NCBI RefSeq assembly: GCF_030296615.1
Contig: NZ_AP027732.1
Coordinates: 1,302,001-1,366,000 of the forward strand
Reading direction: 5' to 3'
DNA: 64,000 nucleotides
From: Frondihabitans sucicola
Lineage (GTDB): Bacteria; Actinomycetota; Actinomycetes; Actinomycetales; Microbacteriaceae
The notes under the pieces are model-generated. The model was not told the origin of the DNA. It searched no databases and worked only from the letters and a program-made list of their open reading frames with translations. Shown here one piece after another: positions 28,769 through 37,931 of this stretch. The translations under genes were made by a program, and so were the position numbers. The stretch's first letter is position 1. Each line of letters starts with the position of its first letter.

Positions 28769-29620
28769 CTACCGGAACACGATCGTGCGGGCGCCGTCGA
28801 GCAGGACGCGGTCTTCGGCGAACCAGCGGACGGCCTGGGTCAGGGTGCGGGACTCCTCGTCCTGGCCGATGGCCACGAGGTCGGAGGCGGAGCGCGAGTG
28901 GTCGACTCGCACGACGTTCTGCTCGATGATCGGACCCTCGTCGAGGTCGCTCGTGACGAAGTGGGCCGTCGCGCCGATGAGCTTCACGCCGCGAGCGTGC
29001 GCCTGGCGGTAGGGGTTGGCCCCCTTGAAGCCGGGGAGGAAGGAGTGGTGGATGTTGATCGCGCGACCTTCGAGGGCGGCGCAGAGCTCGGGGCTGAGGA
29101 TCTGCATGTAGCGCGCCAGGACGACCAGCTCGATGTCGTACTCGTCGACCGCGTCGAGGATCCGGCGCTCGAACTCCGCCTTCTGCTCGGGGCCGCTGAC
29201 GGCGCGGTGCTCGAACGGCACGCCGTAGAAGGCGGCGAGCTCTTGGAGATCGGGGTGGTTGGCCAGGACGAGCGGGATCTCGACGGGCAGCTGGCCGGCG
29301 CGCTGGCGGAACAGCAGGTCGTTCAGACAGTGCGCCGCCTTGCTGGCGAGGACCAGCGTGCGCAGCGGGCGGCCGACGACGTCGAGCTTCCACTCCATGC
29401 CGTAGCGCGCGGCGACGGGCGCGAGAGTGTCGACGAACGCTTCGCGCCCCGACGAGGAGACGACCTGGAGACGCATGAAGAACGTGCCGGTGTCGTGGCT
29501 CGAGAACTGCTGCGACTCGGTGATGTTGCCGCCGGCGTCGACCACGGCTCCGCTGATCGCGTGCACGATTCCGGGCCGGTCTTCGCAGACGAGCGTGAGG
29601 GTCCAGTGCGTGTCGGTCAC
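28769..29620 (-). CDS. purU: Formyltetrahydrofolate deformylase
   Basis: Hydrolyses 10-formyl-THF to THF and formate, balancing one-carbon units for purine and glycine metabolism. It has 283 residues: an N-terminal ACT domain (LVCEDRPGIVHAISGAV, about 1-85) and a formyltransferase-like domain with NHPDLQ, HHSFLPGFKGANPY and TAHFVTSDLDEGPII, which hold the catalytic Asn/His/Asp. The start GTG 29620 overlaps the HAD gene stop by four bases. The glyA-folD folate genes lie elsewhere in the window. Confidence 0.95.
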   Translation of the reverse strand: MTDTHWTLTLVCEDRPGIVHAISGAVVDAGGNITESQQFSSHDTGTFFMRLQVVSSSGREAFVDTLAPVAARYGMEWKLDVVGRPLRTLVLASKAAHCLNDLLFRQRAGQLPVEIPLVLANHPDLQELAAFYGVPFEHRAVSGPEQKAEFERRILDAVDEYDIELVVLARYMQILSPELCAALEGRAINIHHSFLPGFKGANPYRQAHARGVKLIGATAHFVTSDLDEGPIIEQNVVRVDHSRSASDLVAIGQDEESRTLTQAVRWFAEDRVLLDGARTIVFR

Positions 29621-30264
29621 TCTCTCAGCGTATCGGCTATCCGATCGAGGACTTCGGCCGTCGTCGCCGCCTGCACGGTGGGTGCAGGGCCACCCGGCCA
29701 CGGGCGGCCGAGCGTGACCCACCCGGTGCGGAGACCGGCATCCTGCGCGCCCTTGATGTCGGCGTCGGCGTTGTCGCCGACCATCCACGTGTCGTCGGCG
29801 TCGGCGCCGCGATCGGCCACCGCCCGGCGGAAGATCTCGGGGTCGGGCTTCTCCAGACCGGCGCTCTCCGAGATGACGGCCCCGTCGACCAGGTGGTCGA
29901 GCCCGACGCGGTGGAGCTTCATGCTCTGCTGCTTGACGTTGCCGTTCGTCAACACGGCGACGTCGACGCCGCGGTCGGCCAGGCGGGCGAGGCGCTCGCC
30001 CACTCCGTCGTTCAGCTCGACGTGTTCGACATGCTCGTGCCGGATCCGGTCGACCAGGGTCTCGAGGTCGTCGTCGACACCGAGTTCGCGCTGGAGGGCG
30101 CGGGCGACGTCGTCTCGGTCGGCGTACCCGCTGTCGTCGGCCTCGATGACCCGGTCGGCGGCCGCGTCGTCCGCTCCAGCGTCTTCCGCCACGCGCCGGA
30201 CCCAGGTCGCGAAGGCGGAGTCGCGGTCGATGAGCGTGTTGTCGAGGTCGATCAGGAGGAGCAT
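29617..30264 (-). CDS. HAD-superfamily hydrolase (phosphatase)
   Basis: 215 residues, a C1-cap HAD phosphatase. Motif I is LIDLDNTLIDRDS, motif II VLTNGNVKQQ, motif III lysine in EKPDPEIF, and motif IV MVGDNADADIKGA. The substrate is unknown. ATG 30264 has AGGAGGA-type sequence just upstream (30253-30260 region of the other strand is coding, so the site lies in the end of the MFS gene). It is 10 bases from the MFS stop and overlaps purU, in a minus-strand operon. Confidence 0.88.
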   Translation of the reverse strand: MLLLIDLDNTLIDRDSAFATWVRRVAEDAGADDAAADRVIEADDSGYADRDDVARALQRELGVDDDLETLVDRIRHEHVEHVELNDGVGERLARLADRGVDVAVLTNGNVKQQSMKLHRVGLDHLVDGAVISESAGLEKPDPEIFRRAVADRGADADDTWMVGDNADADIKGAQDAGLRTGWVTLGRPWPGGPAPTVQAATTAEVLDRIADTLRE

Positions 30265-30274
30265 GCGCCCGACG

Positions 30275-31979
30275 CTACGCCGCCCTCCCGGACTCGAGGT
30301 CGACGGCGCGGTGCATGCCCTCGTCGCTCTCCCCCGCCGCCCCCTCCCGAAACCGGGGTCGAGGTGGAGCAGGATGCCCTCGTCGCTCCCCCGCCCCCTC
30401 CCGAAATCGAAGGGGATTTCCGGCCGATGGGCCTGCGATCGGCGCGGGCGCCAGGTGAGACGCAGAATCCCCTTCGATTTCGGCCGGGGTGTCAGGGGTG
30501 GTGACGGCCTCCGGCTCATCGAAGCGCTCGGCGTCCTGCTCGGCTGTGGTCGCGGGAGCTGCCGCCGCACGCGTCCGCAGCGCCCGGTCGAAGATCGTCA
30601 GCGCGCTCAGCACGACGGCGAGCCCCAGGATCACCCACCCCAGCTCGTGCAACGCCCCGTCGTCGGCCGGTCGCCGTAGGCCACCCCGATCAGGCTCGTC
30701 GAGGCGATCGCACCGATGTAGATGCTCGTCCGCGAGAGCCCCGCAGCCGCTCCGATCCCCGACGACGGCACCTGCCGATAGAGCGCCGCCTGGTTCGACA
30801 CCGACGCGAGGCCCTGGGGGATCGTGAAGAAGATCGTGACCGCGACGAACAGCCAGATCGGCGAGCCCGACGTGAGGAAGAGCAGGATCGCGCCGCCCCC
30901 GAGCGGAACGACGGCCGCAGCGATCAGCGGCGCCCTCACCCCGGCCTTGCGAGCGAACCAGAAGGAGGCGACACCGGCCAGGATCGCGCCCGGCAGCTGG
31001 ATGAGGCCGGCCGCCTGCGACGAGACACCCGCGTCGTCCTGCACCCACTGCGAGAAGCCGTACGTCATCGTGTAGGCGATGCCGTAGAGGAGGAACAGTC
31101 GGACGTAGGTGCGCGTGAGCGCCCCGTTGGTCGCGAGCATGCGGACGTCGATGAACGGCGCGACGGCCCGGCGCTCCCAGACGATGAGCGCGATCAGCGC
31201 GACGACCGTCACGGCCAGCAGCCACCACAGCCCGGCCGACAGGTCGAGCAGGAACACCAGCAGGCTGCCGATGGTGATCGCGAACAGGCCGAGTCCGAGC
31301 GGGTCGATGGCCTGCGAGAGGGGCAGCTTCGCCTCGCGGACGGGACGGATGCGATCGGACGGCAACCAGAAAGCGGCCAGGATCAGCCCGGCACCGGCGA
31401 GCGGGACGTTCACCAGGAAGATCGAGTGCCACCCGAATGCGCCGATCAAGGCGCCGGCCAGCGGCGGGCCCGCAGCAGCAGAAACCAGGGACGAGATCGA
31501 CAGCCCCCGAGCACGAGCGGCGGAGTCGGGATCCGGAGCCGGTCGGTCTGATTACGGATCGCGCTCATGGCGGCGGGATAGGCCGACGACGTGCCGATGC
31601 CGATCAAAACGCGCGACAGGAGCGCGGCCCCGAACGTCGGCACGAGATCGGGCAGGAACCCGGCCACCAGCACGATGACCATGCCGAGCAGGAAGATCTT
31701 CTTCGGCCCGAACCGGTCGGCGAGCTTACCCATCGTCGGCTGCGCGATCGCACTCGCGAGATAGAGCGACGACACGAGCCAGATCGCCTGGTCGCTGCCG
31801 ATGCCGAGGTCTTTCGAGATCGGCGCCAGGGCGACGGCGATCATCGTCGTGTTGATGGGGTTGAGGAGAGGCCCGAACAGGATCGGGATGATGAAGCGGG
31901 GGCCGAAGCCACTTTCTCTGCGCGTGGTGAACGCCTTCTTAGGGTTGGGAGTTTGCGGGGGTCTGTGTCGGAAGGCCAC
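30275..31979 (-). pseudogene. MFS transporter, two frameshifts, C-terminal tail derived from repeat element
   Basis: A drug-efflux-like major facilitator of about 565 residues. The N-terminal half (MIAVALAPISKDLGIG, LADRFGPKKIFLLG) reads from GTG 31979 to the C5 run 31504-31508, where one missing base shifts the frame; the middle runs from SLVSAAAG to VAYGDR; a second missing base near 30666-30670 shifts it again, then WVILGLAVVLSALTIFDRAL follows. The corrected frame runs through the inverted-repeat copy D to a TAG at 30275, adding about 70 unusual residues. It is downstream of a MarR gene, probably its regulator. Confidence 0.8.
30399..30484. repeat. Inverted-repeat element, copy D (inside the MFS 3' end)
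   Basis: The left arm TCCCGAAATCGAAGGGGATT starts at about 30399 and the right arm AATCCCCTTCGATTTCGG covers 30466-30483. Unlike the other copies it lies inside an open frame: the MFS tail reads PAEIEGD through one arm and NPLRFREG through the other. A 35-45 base direct duplication (gatgccctcgtcgctc...) adjoins it at about 30312-30400. Confidence 0.85.
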
Positions 31980-32010
31980 TTTCTCTGCGCGTGGTGAACG
32001 CCTTCTTAGG
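31909..32010. repeat. 35-bp direct repeat at the MFS 5' end
   Basis: The same 35 bases beginning CCACTTTCTCTGCGCGTGG occur at 31909-31943 and 31976-32010, 67 bases apart. The inner copy is in the MFS coding region; the outer copy supplies the GTG start at 31979 and its GAGAAA ribosome site. A local tandem duplication has probably extended the MFS N-terminus by about 22 residues. Confidence 0.8.
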
Positions 32011-32043
32011 TGTAGGGGTTCGCAGGCGTGCGGCGACGGGACG

Positions 32044-32507
32044 TCAGCGCTCGATGACCGAGTCGATGAGTCGGAGGGCGCGGTCGATGACCGCGAGCTC
32101 GTCGGGCTTCAGGCGCGCGTCGAAGCGGGCGGCGAGGATGCCGGTGCGGCGGTCTCGAGCCCCGGCGCGCGACTCGCGGCCGGCGTCGGTGAGGTCGACG
32201 AGACTGCGTCGGGCGTCGCCGGGGTCCGCTCGCTTCTCGACCAGCCCGTCCTCCTCGAGGCCGGCCACGGTGAGGCCCATCGACTGCGGACGCACCCCTC
32301 GAGCCGGGCCAGGTCGGCGGTGGTCATGGCGCCGCCGCGGGAGAGGTGGCCCACGACGGCCTCCTGCGACAGCGTGAGGTTGTGCGGTTCGCCACCGGCC
32401 GAGTGCAGTAGGGACGCCTGCTCGTCGGCCCGGCGCAGCGTGCGCCGGATCCGGCCGGTCGCCGCGATGAGGCGGTCGGCCAGATCGATGCTCGTGATCA
32501 CGGTCAT
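32044..32507 (-). pseudogene. MarR-family transcriptional regulator, frameshifted
   Basis: About 154 residues of a MarR winged-helix repressor. It starts MTVITSIDLADRL at 32507; the DNA-binding part reads LTLSQEAVVGHLSRGGAMTTADLARLEG, then breaks in the CCCC run 32295-32298. One more base gives VRPQSMGLTVAGLEEDGLVEKR, the recognition helix and wing, followed by the C-terminal helices to 32044. The MFS gene begins 64 bases downstream on the same strand, so this pair looks like a regulated efflux unit. Confidence 0.85.
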
Positions 32508-32534
32508 GCCCTCGACCGTACGCTTCGCCAGTAA

Positions 32535-32547
32535 AACTTGCAAGGTT
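32535..32547. promoter_or_regulatory. Small dyad upstream of the MarR gene
   Basis: AACTTGCAAGGTT is a near-perfect 13-base dyad 28 bases upstream of the MarR start, in the expected promoter position. MarR proteins usually repress their own operon from such sites; binding here is inferred. Confidence 0.4.
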
Positions 32548-32633
32548 GCCTGTCTATTCGCGGACCCGCCCGGTGTGGGCGGGTGAACGCAGGAGTCGGC
32601 GGCTCGACGCGCACCCGCCGGCCCCTGCACCGA

Positions 32634-32701
32634 CCCGCCCGAAACCCGGGCCCGCCCGAAACCCGGGCCCGCCCGAAACCCGGGCCCGCCCGAAACCCGG
32701 G
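32634..32701. repeat. Four tandem copies of a 17-bp GC unit
   Basis: CCCGCCCGAAACCCGGG is repeated four times without change (32634-32701) and is followed by degenerate copies to about 32740. It lies between the MarR promoter and the end of the mannosyltransferase gene; the interval 32548-32745 has no gene. Confidence 0.9.
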
Positions 32702-32745
32702 CCCGCCCGCACACCCGCGCCGGCCCGCACACCCGCGCCCGCGAG

Positions 32746-33918
32746 CTACGGGTAGCCGAGGAACCACAAGAAGACGACGGCGACCGCCTGGAGCAGGATG
32801 CCGAGCGAGACCGCCGTGATCCTGCGCCGCCTGGTCGTCGAGAACACCGAGCTGCCCAGCAGCGGCGCGACCGGAAGCATCAGGCGGATCAGACTCTGCT
32901 GCGGCAGGAACACCGCGACGAGGTAGAGCCAGTACGACGCCGTGAAGCCGACGACCTCGTGCCCGAGCGCTCGCGAACTGCGGCGGGTCAGCCAGAACGC
33001 GCCCGCGGCGATCACGACCAGAACGAGCAGGATCCCCGCCCAGCCGACAAACGTCGTGGCCATGACGAACCACGGCGTGAGTGGTGCGAAGTGCCGGCGT
33101 CCGACGAACCCCACCCACCAGGAGAGCTCGGTGTCGAGGTACGCGTCCGGCGTGTGGGTGACGGCCGTCGCGATGACCGGCCAGGCGAGCCCGGCCACCG
33201 ACACGACCGCCGCGGCCACGACTATCGACACCATATGCCGTACCGGGAATACGGAGCGGCCACGCCGGGAAGCGACCAGGCGCACGACGAAGTGCACGCC
33301 GAGGGTCAGCGCCAGTGCGAGCACTCCCGGCCTCGTGAACGCGGCCACGACGGCGAACGGCACGAGCAGCAGATAGCGCCTCGTCGCGAGACACCAGAGG
33401 GCGGCGAACAGGAAGAACAGGAAGGTGCTCTCGGCGTAGGCCGTCTGCAGGAGGAAGCCCATCGGCCCTACGCAGAACAGCACCACGGCGAACAGGGACT
33501 GCCGCTTCGGCACGCGCAGGATCAGCAGGCGATACAGCATCAGGGCGGCCCCGAACCCGAAGACGGTCGCCGCCGCCACGCCCGCGGGGTAGAAGCCGAC
33601 TCCGGTCGCGCTCGACACGGCGCGAACGATCCCCGGGAACACCGGCAGGAACGCCCACGGATTCGGCAGGACGTGGCCCGACGAGTCGAGCGGCAGCGAC
33701 AGCGGATACCCGTGCTCGGCAATGGTCTTGTACGCCGAGGCGTCCCAGGAGCCCGAGAAGGTGAAGAACGTCGGGTTCGACCGGTAGCTGGCGAACGTCC
33801 AGTGCTGCGCCGTGGCGAGAACGAACACCGCGCCGAGCAGCACGGTCGAGACGATCCGGGACGCCGCATAGATCACCAGGACGGCGAGCCAGGGCCTCGT
33901 CGTCACGGCGCGTCTCAT
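32746..33918 (-). CDS. Polytopic membrane glycosyltransferase, PIG-V-like mannosyltransferase
   Basis: 390 residues with about ten hydrophobic segments. After the first segment an external loop carries SWDASAYKTIAEHGYP, the acidic motif of PIG-V / GT-C-type lipid-linked mannosyltransferases. Such enzymes transfer mannose from polyprenyl-phosphate-mannose to cell-surface glycolipids or proteins on the outer face of the membrane. The acceptor is unknown. The start is an ATG at 33918; no other ORF of the region is linked to it. Confidence 0.8.
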   Translation of the reverse strand: MRRAVTTRPWLAVLVIYAASRIVSTVLLGAVFVLATAQHWTFASYRSNPTFFTFSGSWDASAYKTIAEHGYPLSLPLDSSGHVLPNPWAFLPVFPGIVRAVSSATGVGFYPAGVAAATVFGFGAALMLYRLLILRVPKRQSLFAVVLFCVGPMGFLLQTAYAESTFLFFLFAALWCLATRRYLLLVPFAVVAAFTRPGVLALALTLGVHFVVRLVASRRGRSVFPVRHMVSIVVAAAVVSVAGLAWPVIATAVTHTPDAYLDTELSWWVGFVGRRHFAPLTPWFVMATTFVGWAGILLVLVVIAAGAFWLTRRSSRALGHEVVGFTASYWLYLVAVFLPQQSLIRLMLPVAPLLGSSVFSTTRRRRITAVSLGILLQAVAVVFLWFLGYP

Positions 33919-33956
33919 CGGTCCAACCTAGCGGGGCGTGATCCTGCGCTCCTCTG

Positions 33957-34337
33957 TCACGGGCGGTGGCGGCGGATCCGGATCGGGCCCTTCGCGGTCG
34001 AGGGGTCGACGACGCTGCCGCGCTGCGTGATGTCCACCTCGCCGGCCGCGACGAGCCGCCTTGCTGCGCGCCGCGCGGGTTCCATCAGGTCGCGCCACCC
34101 GTCGCCCTCCCCGGTGAACACGTCGCGCGCCGCATCCGACGGGCAGATCGTCGAGCTGGCGGCCCGCTTCCCGAGCAGATCGCGGATGCTCTCCTCGAGA
34201 GCGCGGTCTACCCGGTTCACCTTGCGTCTGCGGCACGCATCGCTGCAGTAGGCGATCTGGTCCCAGGTGTCGGCCCACCTGGCTCGCCACTCGATGCGTC
34301 GCCCGCAGGAGCGGCAGGTCTTGGATTCGGGCGGCAT
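33957..34337 (-). CDS. DUF2256 / DUF3253 two-domain protein
   Basis: 126 residues. The N-terminus has a treble-clef-like zinc module, CRSCGRRIEWRARW then YCSDACRRRKV, as in DUF2256. From about residue 45 a small winged-helix-like domain with ALEESIRDLLGKRA and EPARRAARRLVAAGEVDITQ matches DUF3253. Function is unknown; the combination suggests nucleic-acid binding. It is divergent from the following MFS gene. Confidence 0.82.
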   Translation of the reverse strand: MPPESKTCRSCGRRIEWRARWADTWDQIAYCSDACRRRKVNRVDRALEESIRDLLGKRAASSTICPSDAARDVFTGEGDGWRDLMEPARRAARRLVAAGEVDITQRGSVVDPSTAKGPIRIRRHRP

Positions 34338-34382
34338 ACCCCGGTTCTACTCCGCGATGCCTGCACGCCCTACGCTTGATGC

Positions 34383-35720
34383 GTGACGTCGACCCCTGCT
34401 GCCCGCTTTCCCTGGGGCGGCCTCCTCGCGCTCGCCGTCGCCTCGTTCCTCTCCATCTCCGGCGAGATGCTGCCCACCGGTTTGCTGCCCGAGATGGGCC
34501 GCGATCTCGGGGTGAGCGAGGCTTCCGTCGGCCTCCTCGTCTCGGTGTTCGCGTTCACCGTCGTCTTCACGTCTCCGGTGCTGACCCACTTCACGTCCCG
34601 GATCCCGAGGCACCGGCTCCTCGTGGGCCTCATCAGCGTCATCGCCCTCGGCGCCGCGGGGACGGCGTTCGCCCCGACCTACGGCTGGATGGTCGCGGCC
34701 CGCGTCCTCGGCGGGCTGGCCCACGGCGTGTTCTGGGCCATCGCGGGCGCGTATGCCGCGCACCTCGTTCCCAAGGCGCAGGTCGGTCGGGCGCTGGCCG
34801 TCTCCTCCAGCGGCGGCACCCTCGCCTTCGTGCTCGGGGTGCCGCTGGGCACCGCGCTCGGGCAGGCCGTGGGCTGGCGTGTCGCGTTCGGGATCCTCGC
34901 GATCCTGATGGTGATCGGTGCCGTTCTCGTCTGGCGACTCCTTCCCGACGTCGGTTCGGGCGCCGACGACGCGGAGGCGTTCCGTCGCGAGGGCTCGGAG
35001 GCGATGACGGGTGCCACCCCGGTCGGCCCGGGAGCCCTGGCGACGGGCGCCATCCCGATCATCCGAGACGGCAAGGCTCCGCGCGAGCTGCCCGACGCGA
35101 GCGTGCTCGGCGTCGTACTCAGCTGCATCGTCACCGGTGTCTTCATGATCGGCCACTACTCGCTCTACACCTACGTCGCGCCGTTCCTCGAGCGGTCGAG
35201 CGGTCTCTCCAGCTCCTCGCTCAGCATCGCGCTGTTCGCCTACGGGATCGCGGGCGCCGTCGGCCTCCTGCTCGTCGGAGTCGCGCTCGGCAAGCGGCCC
35301 GCGCTGGCGATCCCGATCTTCATGGCCCTCGTCGCGGTCACCGTCATCGGTCTGCTGGTCTTCGAAGGGCGACCCGTCCCGTCATTCGTGGTCTTCGTGA
35401 TCCTGGGCGTCACCTTCGGCGCCCTGCCGCCGCTCCTCCAGACGCGACTGCTCCAGGTGGCGCCGGCCAGGATCCGCGACATCGCGAACTCGTTCTACAC
35501 GAGCTCTTTCAATGCCGGTATCGGCGCGGGTGCCCTCATCGGCGGGTTCGTCCTCTCGGGAGCGGGCCTCGGCGCGCTTCCCCGGCTCTACATCGTGATC
35601 GCCGTCGTGATGCTCGTGGTGTTCGTGGTGTCCGACCGGGTCCTGGCCAGGAGGGACGCCCGGCGGCGCGCGGCTCGGCGAGCGGAACGCGCGGCTCGTG
35701 CGGCTCGCGGTCCGCGCTAG
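34383..35720 (+). CDS. MFS transporter, DHA1-like
   Basis: 445 residues, twelve predicted membrane segments. LPTGLLPEMGRDLGVSEASVG and the following LLVSVFAFTVVFTSPVLTHF are the start of the sugar-efflux / chloramphenicol-resistance-like (DHA1) group. A longer cytoplasmic loop at about 200-240 separates the halves, and the C-terminus is very basic (RRDARRRAARRAERAARAA). The substrate is unknown. GTG 34383 is the start; the stop overlaps the convergent DUF2017 gene. Confidence 0.88.
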   Translation: MTSTPAARFPWGGLLALAVASFLSISGEMLPTGLLPEMGRDLGVSEASVGLLVSVFAFTVVFTSPVLTHFTSRIPRHRLLVGLISVIALGAAGTAFAPTYGWMVAARVLGGLAHGVFWAIAGAYAAHLVPKAQVGRALAVSSSGGTLAFVLGVPLGTALGQAVGWRVAFGILAILMVIGAVLVWRLLPDVGSGADDAEAFRREGSEAMTGATPVGPGALATGAIPIIRDGKAPRELPDASVLGVVLSCIVTGVFMIGHYSLYTYVAPFLERSSGLSSSSLSIALFAYGIAGAVGLLLVGVALGKRPALAIPIFMALVAVTVIGLLVFEGRPVPSFVVFVILGVTFGALPPLLQTRLLQVAPARIRDIANSFYTSSFNAGIGAGALIGGFVLSGAGLGALPRLYIVIAVVMLVVFVVSDRVLARRDARRRAARRAERAARAARGPR

Positions 35721-36184
35721 CGGTCGAGCGCTCGGACGAGCGACTCCTGCACGTAGCCGAGCCACTCGTAGACGTCTCGCAGGACGATGCCGGCCTGCTC
35801 CGCGGGCTGGGGGATCCCCTCGTCGGTCACGCCGAGCCGCGAGGCGAGCGTGAGACGCAGATCGGTCAGCGATCGGAGCCACGCCTGCGCGACCTCGGGG
35901 GCCAGCGGGGTCCGGCGGTCGGTGTCGAGCGACGCGATCAGCACTTTCGCGTTGTCGATCTTGCTTGCCGTCAGGTCGTCGGCCGTCAGGCGCCGGAACT
36001 CGGCGTCGGCCTCGTCATCGCCCGAGTACCCGGGCGGGAACAACCGAGAGACGGCAGGATCGGCCTCGTCACGCCCCTCGAGGAGCGTCACCAACTGACC
36101 GGCCAGGTCGCCGAGCAGGGCCCGCTCGTGCTCGGCGAGGCTCAGGTGCACGCCGTCGCGTTTGTGCTGGAACGGCAGGATCAC
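35717..36184 (-). CDS. DUF2017-family protein
   Basis: 155 residues, mainly helical, soluble. The pattern [22 protein letters not shown] and the C-terminal [19 protein letters not shown] match DUF2017 proteins, which in actinomycetes are encoded next to clpS, as here. Function unknown. The GTG start overlaps the clpS stop by four bases, so it is translationally coupled. Confidence 0.87.
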   Translation of the reverse strand: MILPFQHKRDGVHLSLAEHERALLGDLAGQLVTLLEGRDEADPAVSRLFPPGYSGDDEADAEFRRLTADDLTASKIDNAKVLIASLDTDRRTPLAPEVAQAWLRSLTDLRLTLASRLGVTDEGIPQPAEQAGIVLRDVYEWLGYVQESLVRALDR

Positions 36185-36459
36185 GTGTCGGCCCTCGAGA
36201 CGGTCGCCCAGAGTCCGTAACCGTGCAGCGCCTCGACGTGGAGTTCCATCTGCTCGCGGGCTCCGGTCGCGACCACGGCCTTGCCCTTCGTGTGCACCTG
36301 CATCATGAGCCTCTCCGCCTCGGAGCGCTCGAGCCCGAAGTAGGTGCGGAAGACGAACGACACGTACGACATGAGGTTCACCGGGTCGTCCCACACGATG
36401 GTCACCCAGGGGACGTCCGGTGCGACCAGGCGTCGCAGATCGGTCTCGTCGAGGGTCAT
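36181..36459 (-). CDS. clpS: ATP-dependent Clp protease adaptor ClpS
   Basis: 92 residues. ClpS delivers N-degron substrates to the Clp unfoldase-protease. The core [19 protein letters not shown] has the conserved Asp-Asp-Pro-Val-Asn substrate pocket, followed by [19 protein letters not shown] 36459 is preferred because GGAG lies eight bases upstream; a GTG two codons earlier is too close to it. The first gene of a two-gene operon with DUF2017. Confidence 0.94.
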   Translation of the reverse strand: MTLDETDLRRLVAPDVPWVTIVWDDPVNLMSYVSFVFRTYFGLERSEAERLMMQVHTKGKAVVATGAREQMELHVEALHGYGLWATVSRADT

Positions 36460-36488
36460 GCTCACGACTCCAGAGTGTCACGGTTTCC

Positions 36489-36518
36489 TTGAGAGGACGC
36501 ACCGCGAGTGGTTATGCT
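36489..36518 (+). promoter_or_regulatory. Promoter of the glyA-folD operon
   Basis: TTGAGA (36489-36494) and TATGCT (36513-36518) with an 18-base spacer lie directly upstream of the riboswitch structure, which leaves the aptamer at the very 5' end of the transcript. Confidence 0.6.
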
Positions 36519-36520
36519 CA

Positions 36521-36600
36521 GGGGGTCGCGACTGGCGTTCGGGTGGTCAACCACCGGGGAGCGACTGACACGGTTGGTGGCCGTACGCCTGGGCTGCCGC
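36521..36600 (+). promoter_or_regulatory. ZTP (pfl-type) riboswitch ahead of glyA-folD
   Basis: The segment contains the recognisable pieces of the pfl motif: GGGTCGCGACTGGCG, a hairpin GGTGGTCAACCACC, then CGGGGAGCGAC, a variable linker, and the conserved 3' pseudoknot strand CCGTACGCCTGGGCTGCCG. ZTP riboswitches sense the purine intermediates ZMP/ZTP, which build up when 10-formyl-THF is short, and turn on folate one-carbon genes. Its place before glyA and folD is the classical context. No clear terminator follows, so control is probably at translation initiation of glyA (GGAG at 36632-36635). Confidence 0.85.
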
Positions 36601-36641
36601 TGGACCTCTCATCCGTCTATCCGTGTGCATTGGAGCCTTCC

Positions 36642-37922
36642 ATGACTGTCACCACCGATCGCCAGCCCTCCACGTTCAACGCCCCGCTCTCGGAGGTCGA
36701 CCCCGAGATCGCGGCGGTCCTCGAGCAGGAGCTCGGCCGCCAGCGCGATTTCCTCGAGATGATCGCGAGCGAGAACTTCGTCCCGCGCGCCGTCCTCGAG
36801 TCGCAGGGTTCCGTCCTGACCAACAAGTACGCCGAGGGCTACCCGGGGCGCCGCTACTACGGTGGCTGCGAGTTCGTCGACATCGCCGAGAACCTCGCCA
36901 TCGAGCGCGCCAAGAAGCTCTTCGACGCCGACTTCGCCAACGTCCAGCCGCACTCCGGCGCGCAGGCCAACGCCGCCGTGCTCGCTGCCATCGCGACTCC
37001 GGGCGACACGATCCTGGGCCTCGAGCTCTCGCACGGCGGCCACCTCACCCACGGCATGAAGCTCAACTTCTCGGGCAAGCTCTACAACGCCGTCGCCTAC
37101 GAGGTCGACCCGACCACCTACCTCATCGACATGGAGACCGTGCGCAAGCAGGCGCTCGAGCACAAGCCCAAGGTCATCATCGCCGGCTGGTCGGCCTACC
37201 CCCGCCAGCTCGACTTCGCCGCGTTCCGCGCCATCGCCGACGAGGTCGGCGCGTACCTCTGGGTCGACATGGCCCACTTCGCCGGTCTCGTCGCCGCGGG
37301 GCTGCACCCGTCGCCCGTGCCGCACGCGCACGTCGTCTCGTCGACCGTGCACAAGACGTTGGCCGGGCCGCGTTCCGGCGTGATCCTGTCCAACGACGAG
37401 TCCCTGTTCAAGAAGCTCAACTCGGCCGTGTTCCCCGGCCAGCAGGGTGGCCCGCTCATGCACGTGATCGCCGCCAAGGCGACCGCGTTCAAGCTCGCCA
37501 TGGAGCCCGAGTTCAAAGACCGCCAGGAGCGCACCATCCGCGGCGCGAAGCTCCTCGCCGAGCGGCTCACCGCTCCCGACGCCAAGGCCGCCGGCATCGA
37601 CGTCCTCACGGGCGGAACCGACGTGCACCTCGTGCTCGTCGACCTTCGCGCCAGCGAGGTCGACGGCAAGCAGGCCGAGAACCTCCTCCACGAGGTCGGG
37701 ATCACCGTCAACCGCAACGCCGTCCCGTGGGACCCTCGTCCGCCGATGACGACCTCCGGTGTGCGCATCGGCACCCCGGCGCTCGCGACGCGAGGCTTCG
37801 GCGACGTCGAGTTCACGGAGGTGGCCGACATCATCGCGAACACCCTCCTGCCGAATCCCGACATCTCCGCCCTGTCCGCTCGCGTCAAGGCTCTCACCGA
37901 GGCCTTCCCGCTGTACGCGTAG
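36642..37922 (+). CDS. glyA: Serine hydroxymethyltransferase
   Basis: 426 residues, PLP enzyme of the cytosol that interconverts serine and glycine and charges THF with a one-carbon unit. Motifs: [20 protein letters not shown] at the substrate site, [27 protein letters not shown], and the PLP-lysine in [17 protein letters not shown] 36642 follows TGGAG by six bases. It forms an operon with folD (9-base gap) and is preceded by a ZTP riboswitch. Confidence 0.97.
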   Translation: MTVTTDRQPSTFNAPLSEVDPEIAAVLEQELGRQRDFLEMIASENFVPRAVLESQGSVLTNKYAEGYPGRRYYGGCEFVDIAENLAIERAKKLFDADFANVQPHSGAQANAAVLAAIATPGDTILGLELSHGGHLTHGMKLNFSGKLYNAVAYEVDPTTYLIDMETVRKQALEHKPKVIIAGWSAYPRQLDFAAFRAIADEVGAYLWVDMAHFAGLVAAGLHPSPVPHAHVVSSTVHKTLAGPRSGVILSNDESLFKKLNSAVFPGQQGGPLMHVIAAKATAFKLAMEPEFKDRQERTIRGAKLLAERLTAPDAKAAGIDVLTGGTDVHLVLVDLRASEVDGKQAENLLHEVGITVNRNAVPWDPRPPMTTSGVRIGTPALATRGFGDVEFTEVADIIANTLLPNPDISALSARVKALTEAFPLYA

Positions 37923-37931
37923 GCGGAGCGG

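Noticed and set aside
32634..32701. Four 17-bp units as an iteron origin of replication
   Set aside because: No replication protein or AT-rich region is near, and the units are pure GC; a simple tandem repeat explains them.
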